Positions 1-8,457 of a DNA stretch of 31,070 nucleotides are shown here, piece after piece. The first letter of the stretch is position 1, and the number at the start of each line of letters is the position of its first letter. A program made the translations under genes and the position numbers. Under the pieces are notes generated by a model that worked only from the letters and a program-made list of their open reading frames with translations, was not told the DNA's origin and made no database searches. Origin of the DNA: a virus. Location of the stretch: positions 1 to 31,070 of the IMG/VR virus record IMGVR_UViG_3300044641_001797, one strand, 5' to 3'.

Positions 1-454
1 GTCTAAAATCGCCTCTAAAGCCCCAAAAAAGGGTATTCTTAGGTTTCTCTACATAAAGTTGCTTGGTAATGATGGTTTTTTCAGTCAAATTAGCCTTAAA
101 AGACCTAGAAAGTATCTTATTTTGGCTTATAGTGTCTGTAATCACAAAGTTATTACTATCCTGATAAATAGTGTCATTATAGGCTCTAATTGCATAATAG
201 TCGTTTAGAACCTTAATAGTGTCATGGATATATACCTTCTCAGTATCGGTTAAAATGATATACGATTGTATATCTTTTCCTTGTTTGTACTTAGTGATAG
301 TTTTCTGTTGGTAAACTGTATCGTGGATTTCTGCCACCTTTTTATAGTTGCTCAGGTTTTTAGGGCTTCCTACATAGGTAGCATCCTTAAAAAACAATAG
401 CCATAATACGATTAATACTATGGCTACCAATAAAATGTCCTTAATTCGGATCAT
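1..454 (-). CDS. Membrane-anchored phage protein, partial at window edge
   Basis: The reading frame starts at the ATG at 454 and runs off the left edge, so about 151 residues are visible and the C-terminus is missing. Residues 4-22 form one hydrophobic segment (ILLVAIVLIVLWLLFF) preceded by a short positively charged start, as in a signal anchor with the rest outside the cytoplasm. The remainder is polar, with repeated 'DTI/DTV' motifs (HDTVYQ, HDTIKV, NDTIYQ, TDTISQ) of the kind seen in rod-like or beta-repeat envelope proteins. It lies one base after the small gene at 456-596, at the end of the tail-fibre block where phages often keep lysis genes. A spanin-like or other envelope role is only an inference from position and topology. 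Function unknown. Confidence 0.7.
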   Translation of the reverse strand, partial: MIRIKDILLVAIVLIVLWLLFFKDATYVGSPKNLSNYKKVAEIHDTVYQQKTITKYKQGKDIQSYIILTDTEKVYIHDTIKVLNDYYAIRAYNDTIYQDSNNFVITDTISQNKILSRSFKANLTEKTIITKQLYVEKPKNTLFWGFRGDFR

Positions 455-455
455 C

Positions 456-596
456 TTAGTCAGCTTTTACTTCTTCTTTAGGTGCTTGTTCTTGAGCAGC
501 CTTTTGTAAGATGTTTAAAATAGGTTGAGCATAACGGAATGGCGTCTCAAGGAGTATCGCCTCTAACTGTTGTAATTGTTCGTTGCTTAATGTCAT
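456..596 (-). CDS. Small hypothetical protein (46 aa)
   Basis: ATG at 596 and TAA at 456-458 give 46 residues, beginning MTLSNEQLQQLEAILLE and ending in a charged KEEVKAD tail. It looks like a small soluble, mostly helical protein. The stop codon is one base from the ATG of the membrane-anchored protein, which suggests translational coupling. The frame is uninterrupted and fills the gap between the fibre gene and the membrane protein exactly, which supports it being real. I do not recognise a family. Confidence 0.6.
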   Translation of the reverse strand: MTLSNEQLQQLEAILLETPFRYAQPILNILQKAAQEQAPKEEVKAD

Positions 597-610
597 ATGA
601 TTATTTTTTA

Positions 611-618
611 CAAATTTA
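611..618 (-). promoter_or_regulatory. Possible promoter box TAAATTTG before the small gene
   Basis: On the minus strand TAAATTTG matches the Bacteroidetes -7 box TAnnTTTG and is followed by TAAAAAA, as at two other boxes on this strand. It overlaps the stop codon of the upstream fibre gene and lies 15 bases before the ATG at 596. No TTG is seen at a good -33 distance, so this may be chance in AT-rich DNA. Confidence 0.25.
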
Positions 619-2010
619 TGATTTATTCTCTAATGCTGATACTTCAAATTTTTCTTCTTCATTTTTAATTGGCTTTAAAGGCTCAACTATTACTCTACCA
701 TTTTCATCTGTCCAATCAGTATCCATCATATGCTTATCTTGTCTTTCTCCAATAACTAACCAAGATACAATTGCATTTGATTCTTCATTTTGACATTCTA
801 TATGCAATATATTGCCAATTACATTTCCTCTTACTGCATGCCAATCTGTTTCATTAGATGTATATGTATGTATTTCTCTATTTAAAAGTACAAATGTACC
901 TTCTGTCATTGTAGAAACTTCATCTAAATTAACCTCTGCTTTACCATTTATTAATTGTACTTTACCTCTATAAATGTTATTAGCTTGAGGAGATTCAACA
1001 AATGAATGTACTAAATGGTGTGTTTCTGTCATTGATTCTAATGGATGGTCAATTTTAAATGAGCCAGAGCCTTTAGATAAAGCACCCCTTACTGCCAAAT
1101 TACCATTATCATACATTATAACATTATTAAAAGCATCTGTTGAGTTATTAAATCTATAACCATTAGTACCACAAATACAATATGCAGAATTTGACCAAGT
1201 AATTGCACCATTACTTGCATAAGACATTATCACTCCACTTGATGAAGAAATGTCTAAAATCTTACGACCACTATTATTCTCATTTAAATGTATTAACATA
1301 GCATGAGAAATATTATTATTACTTGCTCCTCTTATTTCGGCAACATAATTTCCAGTAAAATTCCCAGTTGCTGATGTAGCATAGTTTCTTGCTAATAATA
1401 TTTGAGTATTTCCACTATTTTCGCTTGATACTTGTAAAATTCCAGATGGGCTTCCAGTTCCAATTCCTACATTACCATTCCCCTGAACTTTGAATAAATT
1501 AGCAGTTCTTGTTGAATCAGTACAATATAAAGCATGATTTGTTCCACTACCAGCACCTATATATAATCCATAACTATTAGCGTTACTATTATATAATACC
1601 ATTACATTATCACCAGCTACTGAATTTGCAGTAGTTTGTAATAATTGCGCATTAGTTCCAGACATAACAATGTTTCTACTAAATGTAGTATCTCCATTAG
1701 TAGCAATAGATAAACCAGTAGTTCCACTTACTCCATTAGGATTAAGATTTAATGCCTTACCAGTAGCAGCAACTAAATAAGAATTAGAGCCACCCCAAGT
1801 CCAAAATCCACCATCTGTTGATGCCAATCCTAATTGAATTGTATCTCCACTTGTAAAAGTGCTTGCAGTTCTTAATGCACCAGTAAATAAACTTGCACCA
1901 GTTACTTGTAACTTATAGCTACCAGAAGGAGAGCCACCTATACCAATGTTATTAGATGCGTCTGTAAATATTGCTAAAGGGATTGTACCTAATCGTTGTG
2001 TAACGCCCAT
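616..2010 (-). CDS. Tail fibre-like protein with shared C-terminal domain (464 aa)
   Basis: This is a structural, probably receptor-proximal, tail protein. The first ~330 residues are low-complexity, Gly/Ser/Asn/Thr-rich beta-repeat sequence with NxGIG motifs (NNIGIGGSPSG, GNVGIGTGSP) like those in the neighbouring long fibre. The last ~130 residues are different and better conserved. They begin near GSFKIDHPL and contain HHLVHSFVE, the IYRGKVQL strand, MTEGTFVLL, WLVIGER and DTDWTDENG. From memory this C-terminal module recurs in tail fibres of aquatic phages, where it follows varied repeat regions. ATG at 2010 is 6 bases after the stop of the long fibre. Fibre-end or adhesin function is inferred. 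Confidence 0.7.
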   Translation of the reverse strand: MGVTQRLGTIPLAIFTDASNNIGIGGSPSGSYKLQVTGASLFTGALRTASTFTSGDTIQLGLASTDGGFWTWGGSNSYLVAATGKALNLNPNGVSGTTGLSIATNGDTTFSRNIVMSGTNAQLLQTTANSVAGDNVMVLYNSNANSYGLYIGAGSGTNHALYCTDSTRTANLFKVQGNGNVGIGTGSPSGILQVSSENSGNTQILLARNYATSATGNFTGNYVAEIRGASNNNISHAMLIHLNENNSGRKILDISSSSGVIMSYASNGAITWSNSAYCICGTNGYRFNNSTDAFNNVIMYDNGNLAVRGALSKGSGSFKIDHPLESMTETHHLVHSFVESPQANNIYRGKVQLINGKAEVNLDEVSTMTEGTFVLLNREIHTYTSNETDWHAVRGNVIGNILHIECQNEESNAIVSWLVIGERQDKHMMDTDWTDENGRVIVEPLKPIKNEEEKFEVSALENKS

Positions 2011-2016
2011 AATATT

Positions 2017-5000
2017 TTATTTTACTAATTGTTTTAATTCTTCGATTTGCTTTTGCTGCTCTTGGATTGCTTTGGTTAATAAAGCTATCATATTTTGGTA
2101 AGCCAATGCATCTGGGCTACCATCATCTGCATATGTAACAAATTCATTTAACCCTAATGCATCTATTTCCTCTGCTATTAATCCAGCGAATTGTTTATCT
2201 CCATCACTTTCACTTTTACCTTTATAATAAACTGGTCGCATTGCCATTACCTCTGCTAATCCTTTATCGTAATCTCTTACTTCTTTTTTATACTTTAAAG
2301 AAGATGTAGACCTTTCTATAAAACCACTTGATGAAATACTTAAATTTGCTGCATTTGAAGTTGTATTATTAAAGGTATTTCCTGCATTTACATATCCATC
2401 ATTTCTTAAATAAAATAAATTTGTTCCAGCACTATTTTGAGCAAGAAATGTAGTATCTACATTTGATGTTGAACTACCTCTAACAAAAAGTCTGTTACCA
2501 GTACTACCACTTGTGCCAATACCAATATCACCAGCACTTGAAATACGCATTCTTTCAGTACCTCCATTAAGGAATCTCAAATCATTAGAACCATTCACAA
2601 ATCTAATAACTGCTTCAGCAGTATTATTTGTATCACCAAAGAATATATCAGCAGAATCATTTGTAGCAGCTATAACACTAAATACTGCTTGACCAGATGT
2701 GTTACTTATTTGTAATAATCTATCTGGTGAACTTGTACCTATTCCTACATTACCATTATCTCCATCCATTGTTATAACTGGAGTAGCAGTAGCATTCATG
2801 TTTCTCATAAATGAAACATATCTATTGTCAGCGGCTGGTCTTTGGAAACCCCATCTAAGAAGATTGCCAAATCTTAGCATTGTTACGCTTGTATCTATTG
2901 ATAAAGTATCAGTAAATCTACCAGTACCAGATACATCTAATTTATAAGTTGTATTTGTATTACCTATGCCTACATTAGTTCCATTGTCAAAGATTTGACT
3001 ATTATTTAATACCCCAGTTGCAGTCCACTTAGAGATATAGTTTGTAGTACCACTACCACCGATACCACCACCAGTTACAGATACAACCGCTTGTACTATG
3101 TCATTAGCTTGACAAGCAGTAGCTAAAACAAATGTAGTGCCATTAGTAGCAGTAAACTCATTAGATGCTAACTTAGAACCATTATAGAACACCGCTAATT
3201 GACCAACTGTATAACCACCAGTAACTGTGAAAGTTGTTTGAGCAGCAGTTGCAGTATAGTCTTGAGTATTAGTAGCGTTTACATTCGGAGTGATTGTCCA
3301 GCTTCTATCAGCACTTAAATCATATGTAGTTCCGTTGATGCTTAATGTTCTTGTACTTGGAACTTTGTTGTTAAACGTTGTCCAATCAGCAGCAGATAAG
3401 AAACCAGCTTGTGAACCGCTTGATTGTTGAATTGAGAATACACCAGTTGTATTATCGTATAATAAAGGACTTGTTGCACTTAAAGATGTTAAGTTGATAC
3501 CACCTAAACCAGATAAAGTATAAGTAGGAATATTTAAAGTGTTAGAAACAAAAGTACTCGCACCATTGTTTCCAGTAGTTGTTAATGTTATTGCGTCTTG
3601 CTTTGCATTCCAAGTTGTTGCACTTGCTATGTAAGCATCAGCTAAATCAGTTGTTAAATGTAATTCACTCAATAATGTAACACCACCAGTAATACTTGCA
3701 GCATTACCACTTCCACTTGACTTAACCACAGTTAAAGCCTCACCACTACCACCTTTAGTGATTGATGCAGCTACACCGCTTCCGCTTGTATGATTTACAA
3801 CTAAGTTAGCAGCACTTAAAGTATGAGTACCTAAATTTACGTTAGTTGTTGCACCAGTATATGGAACATATCCAGCTAATGTAGCACTTGAAACTTTATT
3901 ATTAAATGTGTTCCAATCTATACTGCTTAAATACCCATCGGTAGAAGTAGTAGCTTGTGTTATGCTTAAATTTGGAGTTGCACCTCCAGTTGATGATATA
4001 GGTAAAGATGCACTTACACTTGTTACAGTTCCTACATATTGGTCGTTACTTGTTATAGTAAAGTTTGGATAAGTTCCGCTTATTGATGTTGTACCAGCAC
4101 CAGTTAAAGATACAGTCTGGTCTGGGGCAGTATTTGTTATTGTGAAACTTGGGTAAGTTCCAGTTGCACTAATTCCAGTACCACTTGTTAAACTTACAGT
4201 TTGGTCTGGTGCAGTATTAGTAATCGTGAAGTTAGGATATGTACCACTCGTAGAAATACCAGTTGATGCAGTCAAGCTAACTGTTTGGTCTGGTGCAGAG
4301 TTCGTAATAACACCAGTTGTTGAGTTATAGCTTATGCCAGTTCCAGCACTTACACTACCTCTTGCTCTTGCATCGGTATAATAAAGATTTGTTCCTTCGC
4401 TAATGTTTGATGTAGTCAAAGAAACCGCACCAGTAAATCCGTTTACGCTTACAACGGCATCTGTGTTATCTACTTGTTGCCAAGCAGTACCATCATAGAT
4501 TGCCCAGTCTCCCACATTCCAATCTGTAATGCCATCTAAGTTAGTAGTACCAGCCACACTAACAATGTAGTAATAACCTTTAGTTCCCACACCACTTGCT
4601 AAAGCTGGAGTGTTTGTTGATGCGTTCCAAGTGCCTTGATAAATTGAACCACCGATTAATCCGTTGATTTGGTTTTGTACTTTACCAAATGCATCTAAGA
4701 TAGAATCAGTAGCAGTTACCGAACCACCAGTAACGTTTAAGCCAGTTAAAACTTTACCAGTTACGGCAGAGTTTACTAAAGAAGGAGAAGCGTATGTTCC
4801 GCTTAATTCACCACCAGCAGCTATACCTTCAATAGTTGTTAAATATGTTGAGTTATCGTAAGTAACAGTTGTGCCACTTACTTTAACAAATCCAGTTCCG
4901 TTTAATTGTGCTTGTTTAGCATTAAATGTACTCCAATCACTTGAAGTCAACAAACCAGTTACACTTGATGTAGCAGTAGGAATAGCCGTTTGACTTGCAG

Positions 5001-6330
5001 CCGTTACTAATCCTTTTGCGTTTACAGTTATAGTAGGTACAGTAACTGAATCACCATAAGCACCTACGTTAGAGTTTACAGTAGCTAAAGTTAGAGTAGT
5101 GTCAGAACCAGTATTACCAGTTCCAGTTACATCACCTATAAAACTTAAAGCACCAGATGGGATAAACACCGCCTCTGTGCTTATTGCAGTTATTAAACCT
5201 TTGCCATTAACTGTTATTTTAGGAATTGCAGTAGATGAACCAAATTGACCAACGTTACTATTTACAGTTGCTAATGTCAATGTAGAGCCACTACCCACAA
5301 CCGCACCAGTTCCACCAGTTACAGTTATATCAGAACTTGTTAAGTTGCCTAAAGTTAAAGCAGCTTGTTTTGCGTTAAATGTGTTCCAGTCAGCACTACT
5401 TAAATAACCATTTGTAGATGGACCAGATTGGCTAATAGAAACCACACCACTTGCTACGCTAATAGGAGCAGTTCCGCTTATTGCAGCTTGTGCTCTTGCA
5501 GTCGTAAAATATAAATTAGTTCCTTCTCCTATGTCAGTTGTAGTTAAGGTAGTAGAGCCACCTAAAGCAACTGTCTTACTATTAATTGTAACTGAATCAT
5601 TGAATAAACTTGTATTTGGAATATCATCTAAAGCTATAATGCCAGTAGTGTTAGAATAAACCACACCGCTTGTAGCATCACCACTTATTGCAAATCTTGC
5701 TCTTTGGTCGGTAAAGTATAAGTTAGTATTCTCTGTTACTTGTAAAGTATTGTAGTCTCCACTTTGAGCAGTAATAGCACCAGTTCTACCAAACACCGAT
5801 GTAACTGGAGCAGTATCATAATCACTCCAACTTGCAGTAATTGTTCCGCCATCTTGTTGGTTAAGTGTTAAAGTCTTAGTAGTTGTTCCAGTTACAGATG
5901 CACTATTAATCTTGTCGTTATAAGCAGTAGTCCATAATGCTTGGTTAGCATCTGTTGGGATTGAATAACCTGCTTGTAAACCAACAGCTAAAGTGCCTGA
6001 TGTTGTAATTGGTGATCCAGTTACAGTTAGTCCTGTAGGTGTAGTCATTGCTACTGATGTAACAGTACCTACATAAGACTCAGTTGAGTTTACCCATGTT
6101 GTACCATTGTATCTTAATACTTGACCAGTAGCAGGGCTTGTAATGGTTACATCTCCTAACTGAGTTAGGTTGTAGTCACCATCTTGTGCCACTACGTTAC
6201 CAGTCCTTCCATATACTGAATAAACACCAGTAGGTAAAGGATAAGCCCCTGATGGAGCTTCAATCACAATTACATCTTCTTGTACGTTTATTTCTACTAT
6301 GTCGTTAACTACAGTTATTTCTGTACTCAT
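2017..6330 (-). CDS. Long tail fibre with C-terminal S74 chaperone (1437 aa)
   Basis: This is the largest protein in the window and probably the main receptor-binding fibre. It is a chain of recurring modules: GRTGxxxAQxGDYN (near 40 and 180), TNLYFT/TNLYYTxxRAR, and GYLSSxDWNTFNxKQ repeated about five times. It also has three tandem 28-residue repeats starting APDQTVSLT and a FYNGSKLASNEF beta domain. The last ~97 residues (from about 1341) form a peptidase S74 intramolecular chaperone: SSLKYKKEV carries the Ser/Lys pair, followed by FAGLIAEEID and a C-terminal coiled coil. In this family the chaperone trimerises the fibre and is then cut off just before the Ser. ATG at 6330 overlaps the previous stop by one base. 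Confidence 0.9.
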   Translation of the reverse strand: MSTEITVVNDIVEINVQEDVIVIEAPSGAYPLPTGVYSVYGRTGNVVAQDGDYNLTQLGDVTITSPATGQVLRYNGTTWVNSTESYVGTVTSVAMTTPTGLTVTGSPITTSGTLAVGLQAGYSIPTDANQALWTTAYNDKINSASVTGTTTKTLTLNQQDGGTITASWSDYDTAPVTSVFGRTGAITAQSGDYNTLQVTENTNLYFTDQRARFAISGDATSGVVYSNTTGIIALDDIPNTSLFNDSVTINSKTVALGGSTTLTTTDIGEGTNLYFTTARAQAAISGTAPISVASGVVSISQSGPSTNGYLSSADWNTFNAKQAALTLGNLTSSDITVTGGTGAVVGSGSTLTLATVNSNVGQFGSSTAIPKITVNGKGLITAISTEAVFIPSGALSFIGDVTGTGNTGSDTTLTLATVNSNVGAYGDSVTVPTITVNAKGLVTAASQTAIPTATSSVTGLLTSSDWSTFNAKQAQLNGTGFVKVSGTTVTYDNSTYLTTIEGIAAGGELSGTYASPSLVNSAVTGKVLTGLNVTGGSVTATDSILDAFGKVQNQINGLIGGSIYQGTWNASTNTPALASGVGTKGYYYIVSVAGTTNLDGITDWNVGDWAIYDGTAWQQVDNTDAVVSVNGFTGAVSLTTSNISEGTNLYYTDARARGSVSAGTGISYNSTTGVITNSAPDQTVSLTASTGISTSGTYPNFTITNTAPDQTVSLTSGTGISATGTYPSFTITNTAPDQTVSLTGAGTTSISGTYPNFTITSNDQYVGTVTSVSASLPISSTGGATPNLSITQATTSTDGYLSSIDWNTFNNKVSSATLAGYVPYTGATTNVNLGTHTLSAANLVVNHTSGSGVAASITKGGSGEALTVVKSSGSGNAASITGGVTLLSELHLTTDLADAYIASATTWNAKQDAITLTTTGNNGASTFVSNTLNIPTYTLSGLGGINLTSLSATSPLLYDNTTGVFSIQQSSGSQAGFLSAADWTTFNNKVPSTRTLSINGTTYDLSADRSWTITPNVNATNTQDYTATAAQTTFTVTGGYTVGQLAVFYNGSKLASNEFTATNGTTFVLATACQANDIVQAVVSVTGGGIGGSGTTNYISKWTATGVLNNSQIFDNGTNVGIGNTNTTYKLDVSGTGRFTDTLSIDTSVTMLRFGNLLRWGFQRPAADNRYVSFMRNMNATATPVITMDGDNGNVGIGTSSPDRLLQISNTSGQAVFSVIAATNDSADIFFGDTNNTAEAVIRFVNGSNDLRFLNGGTERMRISSAGDIGIGTSGSTGNRLFVRGSSTSNVDTTFLAQNSAGTNLFYLRNDGYVNAGNTFNNTTSNAANLSISSSGFIERSTSSLKYKKEVRDYDKGLAEVMAMRPVYYKGKSESDGDKQFAGLIAEEIDALGLNEFVTYADDGSPDALAYQNMIALLTKAIQEQQKQIEELKQLVK
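4040..4305 (-). repeat. Three tandem 84-bp repeats inside the long fibre gene
   Basis: The string GGTCTGG on the plus strand recurs at 4119, 4203 and 4287, exactly 84 bases apart. The repeat unit encodes 28 residues (APDQTVSLT... TYPNFTIT). The copies are diverged at the base level but keep frame and length, so they are an internal protein repeat that can change fibre length by recombination. Confidence 0.85.
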
Positions 6331-6698
6331 TATATCTTAGTTATATCTTCGTAAACAATAAAATTACCCCATATGTAAGTCTTTTCATTTCCATTAGGAA
6401 ACACTACAACCATGTCATAAACATAGGTTCCAGCAGCTATATCAACAGGATAATTAATGGTGATTTGGTTATTATTAACACCTCCTACTGTGATGCCTCC
6501 GTTTTGTTCGGTAAGCGTCATTTCAGCATCAGTAGAATTAGGCTTCTTTCTTACTTGAATCTCTACTTCAGAACCTACTAAACTAACAGGTACTTCATTA
6601 GCAGTAATTACCATTACCTGACTCCAAGTATCATTTCGCCATATCGAGATGTTGTATTGTGCTGGTCTAAAATCAGCATTTGTACTTAAACAAGACAT
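6330..6698 (-). CDS. Small tail/baseplate accessory protein (122 aa)
   Basis: This is a compact beta-rich protein of 122 residues. It opens with MSCLSTNADFRPAQYNISIWRN, then shows alternating hydrophobic strands (WSQVMVITAN, VEIQVRKKP, ITINYP, GTYVYDMVVVFPNG, YIWGNFIVYED). The pattern resembles the N-terminal beta-sandwich of baseplate upper proteins (BppU-type) that attach fibres to the tail tip, but I cannot confirm homology. ATG at 6698; its stop overlaps the ATG of the long fibre, so the two are probably translated together. An adaptor for the fibre is inferred from position. Confidence 0.65.
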   Translation of the reverse strand: MSCLSTNADFRPAQYNISIWRNDTWSQVMVITANEVPVSLVGSEVEIQVRKKPNSTDAEMTLTEQNGGITVGGVNNNQITINYPVDIAAGTYVYDMVVVFPNGNEKTYIWGNFIVYEDITKI

Positions 6699-6714
6699 TA
6701 TATATATATTTCTA

Positions 6715-6748
6715 CAAAAATAACCAATTATTAGACAATGCCTAACAA
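6715..6748 (-). promoter_or_regulatory. Candidate promoter for the fibre genes
   Basis: On the minus strand TATTTTTG (6715-6722) fits the Bacteroidetes -7 box TAnnTTTG. A TTG at 6746-6748 lies 23 bases upstream, at the long end of the known -33 spacing. The box is followed by TAGAAA and then the ATG at 6698, leaving a leader of only about 10 bases. It would allow separate transcription of the adaptor and long fibres. Confidence 0.35.
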
Positions 6749-7236
6749 GCTACAACAAGACTGTTTATAGTAGAGGTTGCCAAGTTAAATCTTGCTCTAA
6801 AACCAGCACCTGTAGTATTCCAAGTTCTAAAGTGTAAGAATAGACCGCTATAGCCACTCATAGGGAATATCGTTGTCAATGTATAATCTTCATAAAACAC
6901 AGTTCCAGCTACAGGGGTTGCCGTATTAGTCCAAGCTATTGTATAAATGTCTAAAAACAAAGAACAAGCAGTTAGGGAAGATGTATCTCCATTAGAAGAT
7001 AGCTCCCACTTGTAAACACCTGTTATTGGAGTTAAGTCGGATTTAACAGGCAATTGGTTTAGGGCTTTGGATGTAATCGGATTAATCACCACATAAGCCT
7101 CAGCCTCGTTTCTTGTAACCATAAGGCTACCAGGAGGAGTAGATGATCCAGCTAATTGGAATACCCCAGTATTAACAGCATCCAAAAGGTTATTTCTGCT
7201 TATACATTGATTATTTGCTAATCCTGCCCAACTCAT
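6742..7236 (-). CDS. Hypothetical tail-associated protein (164 aa)
   Basis: The 164-residue protein begins MSWAGLANNQCISRNNLLDAV and is otherwise rich in Thr, Ala and beta-strand-like stretches, without membrane segments. It overlaps the end of the S74 fibre gene at 7211 by 26 bases and lies among fibre genes, so a virion tail or adhesion role is likely. No family is recognised. ATG at 7236 is clear, and the overlap suggests translational coupling. Confidence 0.6.
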   Translation of the reverse strand: MSWAGLANNQCISRNNLLDAVNTGVFQLAGSSTPPGSLMVTRNEAEAYVVINPITSKALNQLPVKSDLTPITGVYKWELSSNGDTSSLTACSLFLDIYTIAWTNTATPVAGTVFYEDYTLTTIFPMSGYSGLFLHFRTWNTTGAGFRARFNLATSTINSLVVAC

Positions 7237-8455
7237 GTTCTAAATCTTTTAGTTTATTTTCTAAGTATTGAACCTTTGACACTAAGACTTGGTTATAGGC
7301 TACTGCCAAGAAACCATCTTTACCTTCAGCTACTGCATAAGGCATAATCTCAGATACCTCTTGTGCGTAATATCCTACCTCAATTTTGCCGTCTTTTTGG
7401 TAAAGGTAGGTTTGTATATCCTGAATGTTTTTAGGGGCATAATTCGCCTCTATTTGCTTTTTAAGACGCTTATCTGATGACTCGAAGAAACCTGTTGCCG
7501 TTAGGTTGCCTGATAGGGTTCCTCCAGTTAAAGGCAAGTAGGTGCTTGAAGCAGCAGAAGTAGTTAGGTAGGTACTATTGTCATATGATACACTTGTGCC
7601 ACTAACCTTTACAAACCCATTACCACTTAATTGATTTTGCTTACCATTAAAAGTATTCCAATCTGTGCTACTCAGGAATCCATTAGAGCCTGAACCTGCC
7701 TGACTAATGCTGAATACACCAGTAGAACTATTATAAGATAAAGGAGCTGTAGCTGAAAAGAAACCAGCAGCTACATAGGTTGGTGTAAAGTTAATCCAGC
7801 CGCCTAGAGTATATCTTAATAATTGACCATTAGAAGGACTTGTTATAGTCACGTCTGTTAAATCTTCTAAAGCTGGTGCAGGTGGAGTTGACCACGTTAA
7901 ATCACCTCTTAGATATTGGCTTGTTGTTCCTGTTCCTAAAGACTGTTGTTTAGCATCCCAATAGTTATAATCGGCAGCCGTAACATATCCAGCAGTAGAA
8001 CTACTTGCAGCATTTAAGGTAAATCTACCTGTTGAGTTATTGTAAGTTAACGCAGAAAATGGGTTAGCACTTAAAGCTAATCTTGCTCTTGTGTTAGTAT
8101 AATATAGGTTGTTAGTTCCTTCTGTAACTAAGTCTGTATTATAATCACCAGCTACGGCCACTACAGCACCAGTACGACCAAACACGCTTGTAACAGTTCC
8201 AGCGCCAGCAGAATATATAGGAATATTTAATACGCCTGTACTACTATTATAGGTGGCAGCTCCACTTGTTCCTGTAGTGGTTAATGTTAACGCTACAGCA
8301 CTACCAGTAGAGGTAAGCACACCACCACTCAATGTTAAACCTGCACCTATTGTTATTTTAGTTAATGTACCAGCATTTGTTCCACCAGCAATTACATTAC
8401 CTGATCCTGCAAGTGTAGAAAAATTAGCTGAATTTACTATCTGTAATTGACTCAT
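7211..8455 (-). CDS. Tail fibre with C-terminal S74 chaperone (414 aa)
   Basis: This is a shorter fibre built from the same modules as the 1437-aa fibre: VFGRTGAVVAVAGDYN (~90), NNLYYTNTRAR, DVTITSPSNGQLLRY, FLSSTDWNTFNGKQ, and GFVKVSGTSVSYDNSTYLTT, nearly identical to the long fibre. The C-terminal ~89 residues (from about 326) are a peptidase S74 chaperone. SSDKRLKKQI carries the Ser and Lys expected for self-cleavage, followed by GYYAQEVSEIMP and a terminal coiled coil. It probably forms a second trimeric fibre or tail-tip spike. ATG at 8455 lies two bases after the preceding stop. Confidence 0.88.
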   Translation of the reverse strand: MSQLQIVNSANFSTLAGSGNVIAGGTNAGTLTKITIGAGLTLSGGVLTSTGSAVALTLTTTGTSGAATYNSSTGVLNIPIYSAGAGTVTSVFGRTGAVVAVAGDYNTDLVTEGTNNLYYTNTRARLALSANPFSALTYNNSTGRFTLNAASSSTAGYVTAADYNYWDAKQQSLGTGTTSQYLRGDLTWSTPPAPALEDLTDVTITSPSNGQLLRYTLGGWINFTPTYVAAGFFSATAPLSYNSSTGVFSISQAGSGSNGFLSSTDWNTFNGKQNQLSGNGFVKVSGTSVSYDNSTYLTTSAASSTYLPLTGGTLSGNLTATGFFESSDKRLKKQIEANYAPKNIQDIQTYLYQKDGKIEVGYYAQEVSEIMPYAVAEGKDGFLAVAYNQVLVSKVQYLENKLKDLEHELGRISK

Positions 8456-8457
8456 AA

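Noticed and set aside
539-793. Plus-strand open frame opposite the fibre end, and similar antisense frames throughout the left half
   Set aside because: They lie opposite well supported genes with clear domains and have compositions expected from the reverse of those genes.
4040-4305. CRISPR-like array
   Set aside because: The 84-bp repeats are diverged, contiguous, in frame and encode a protein repeat in the fibre; no spacers exist.
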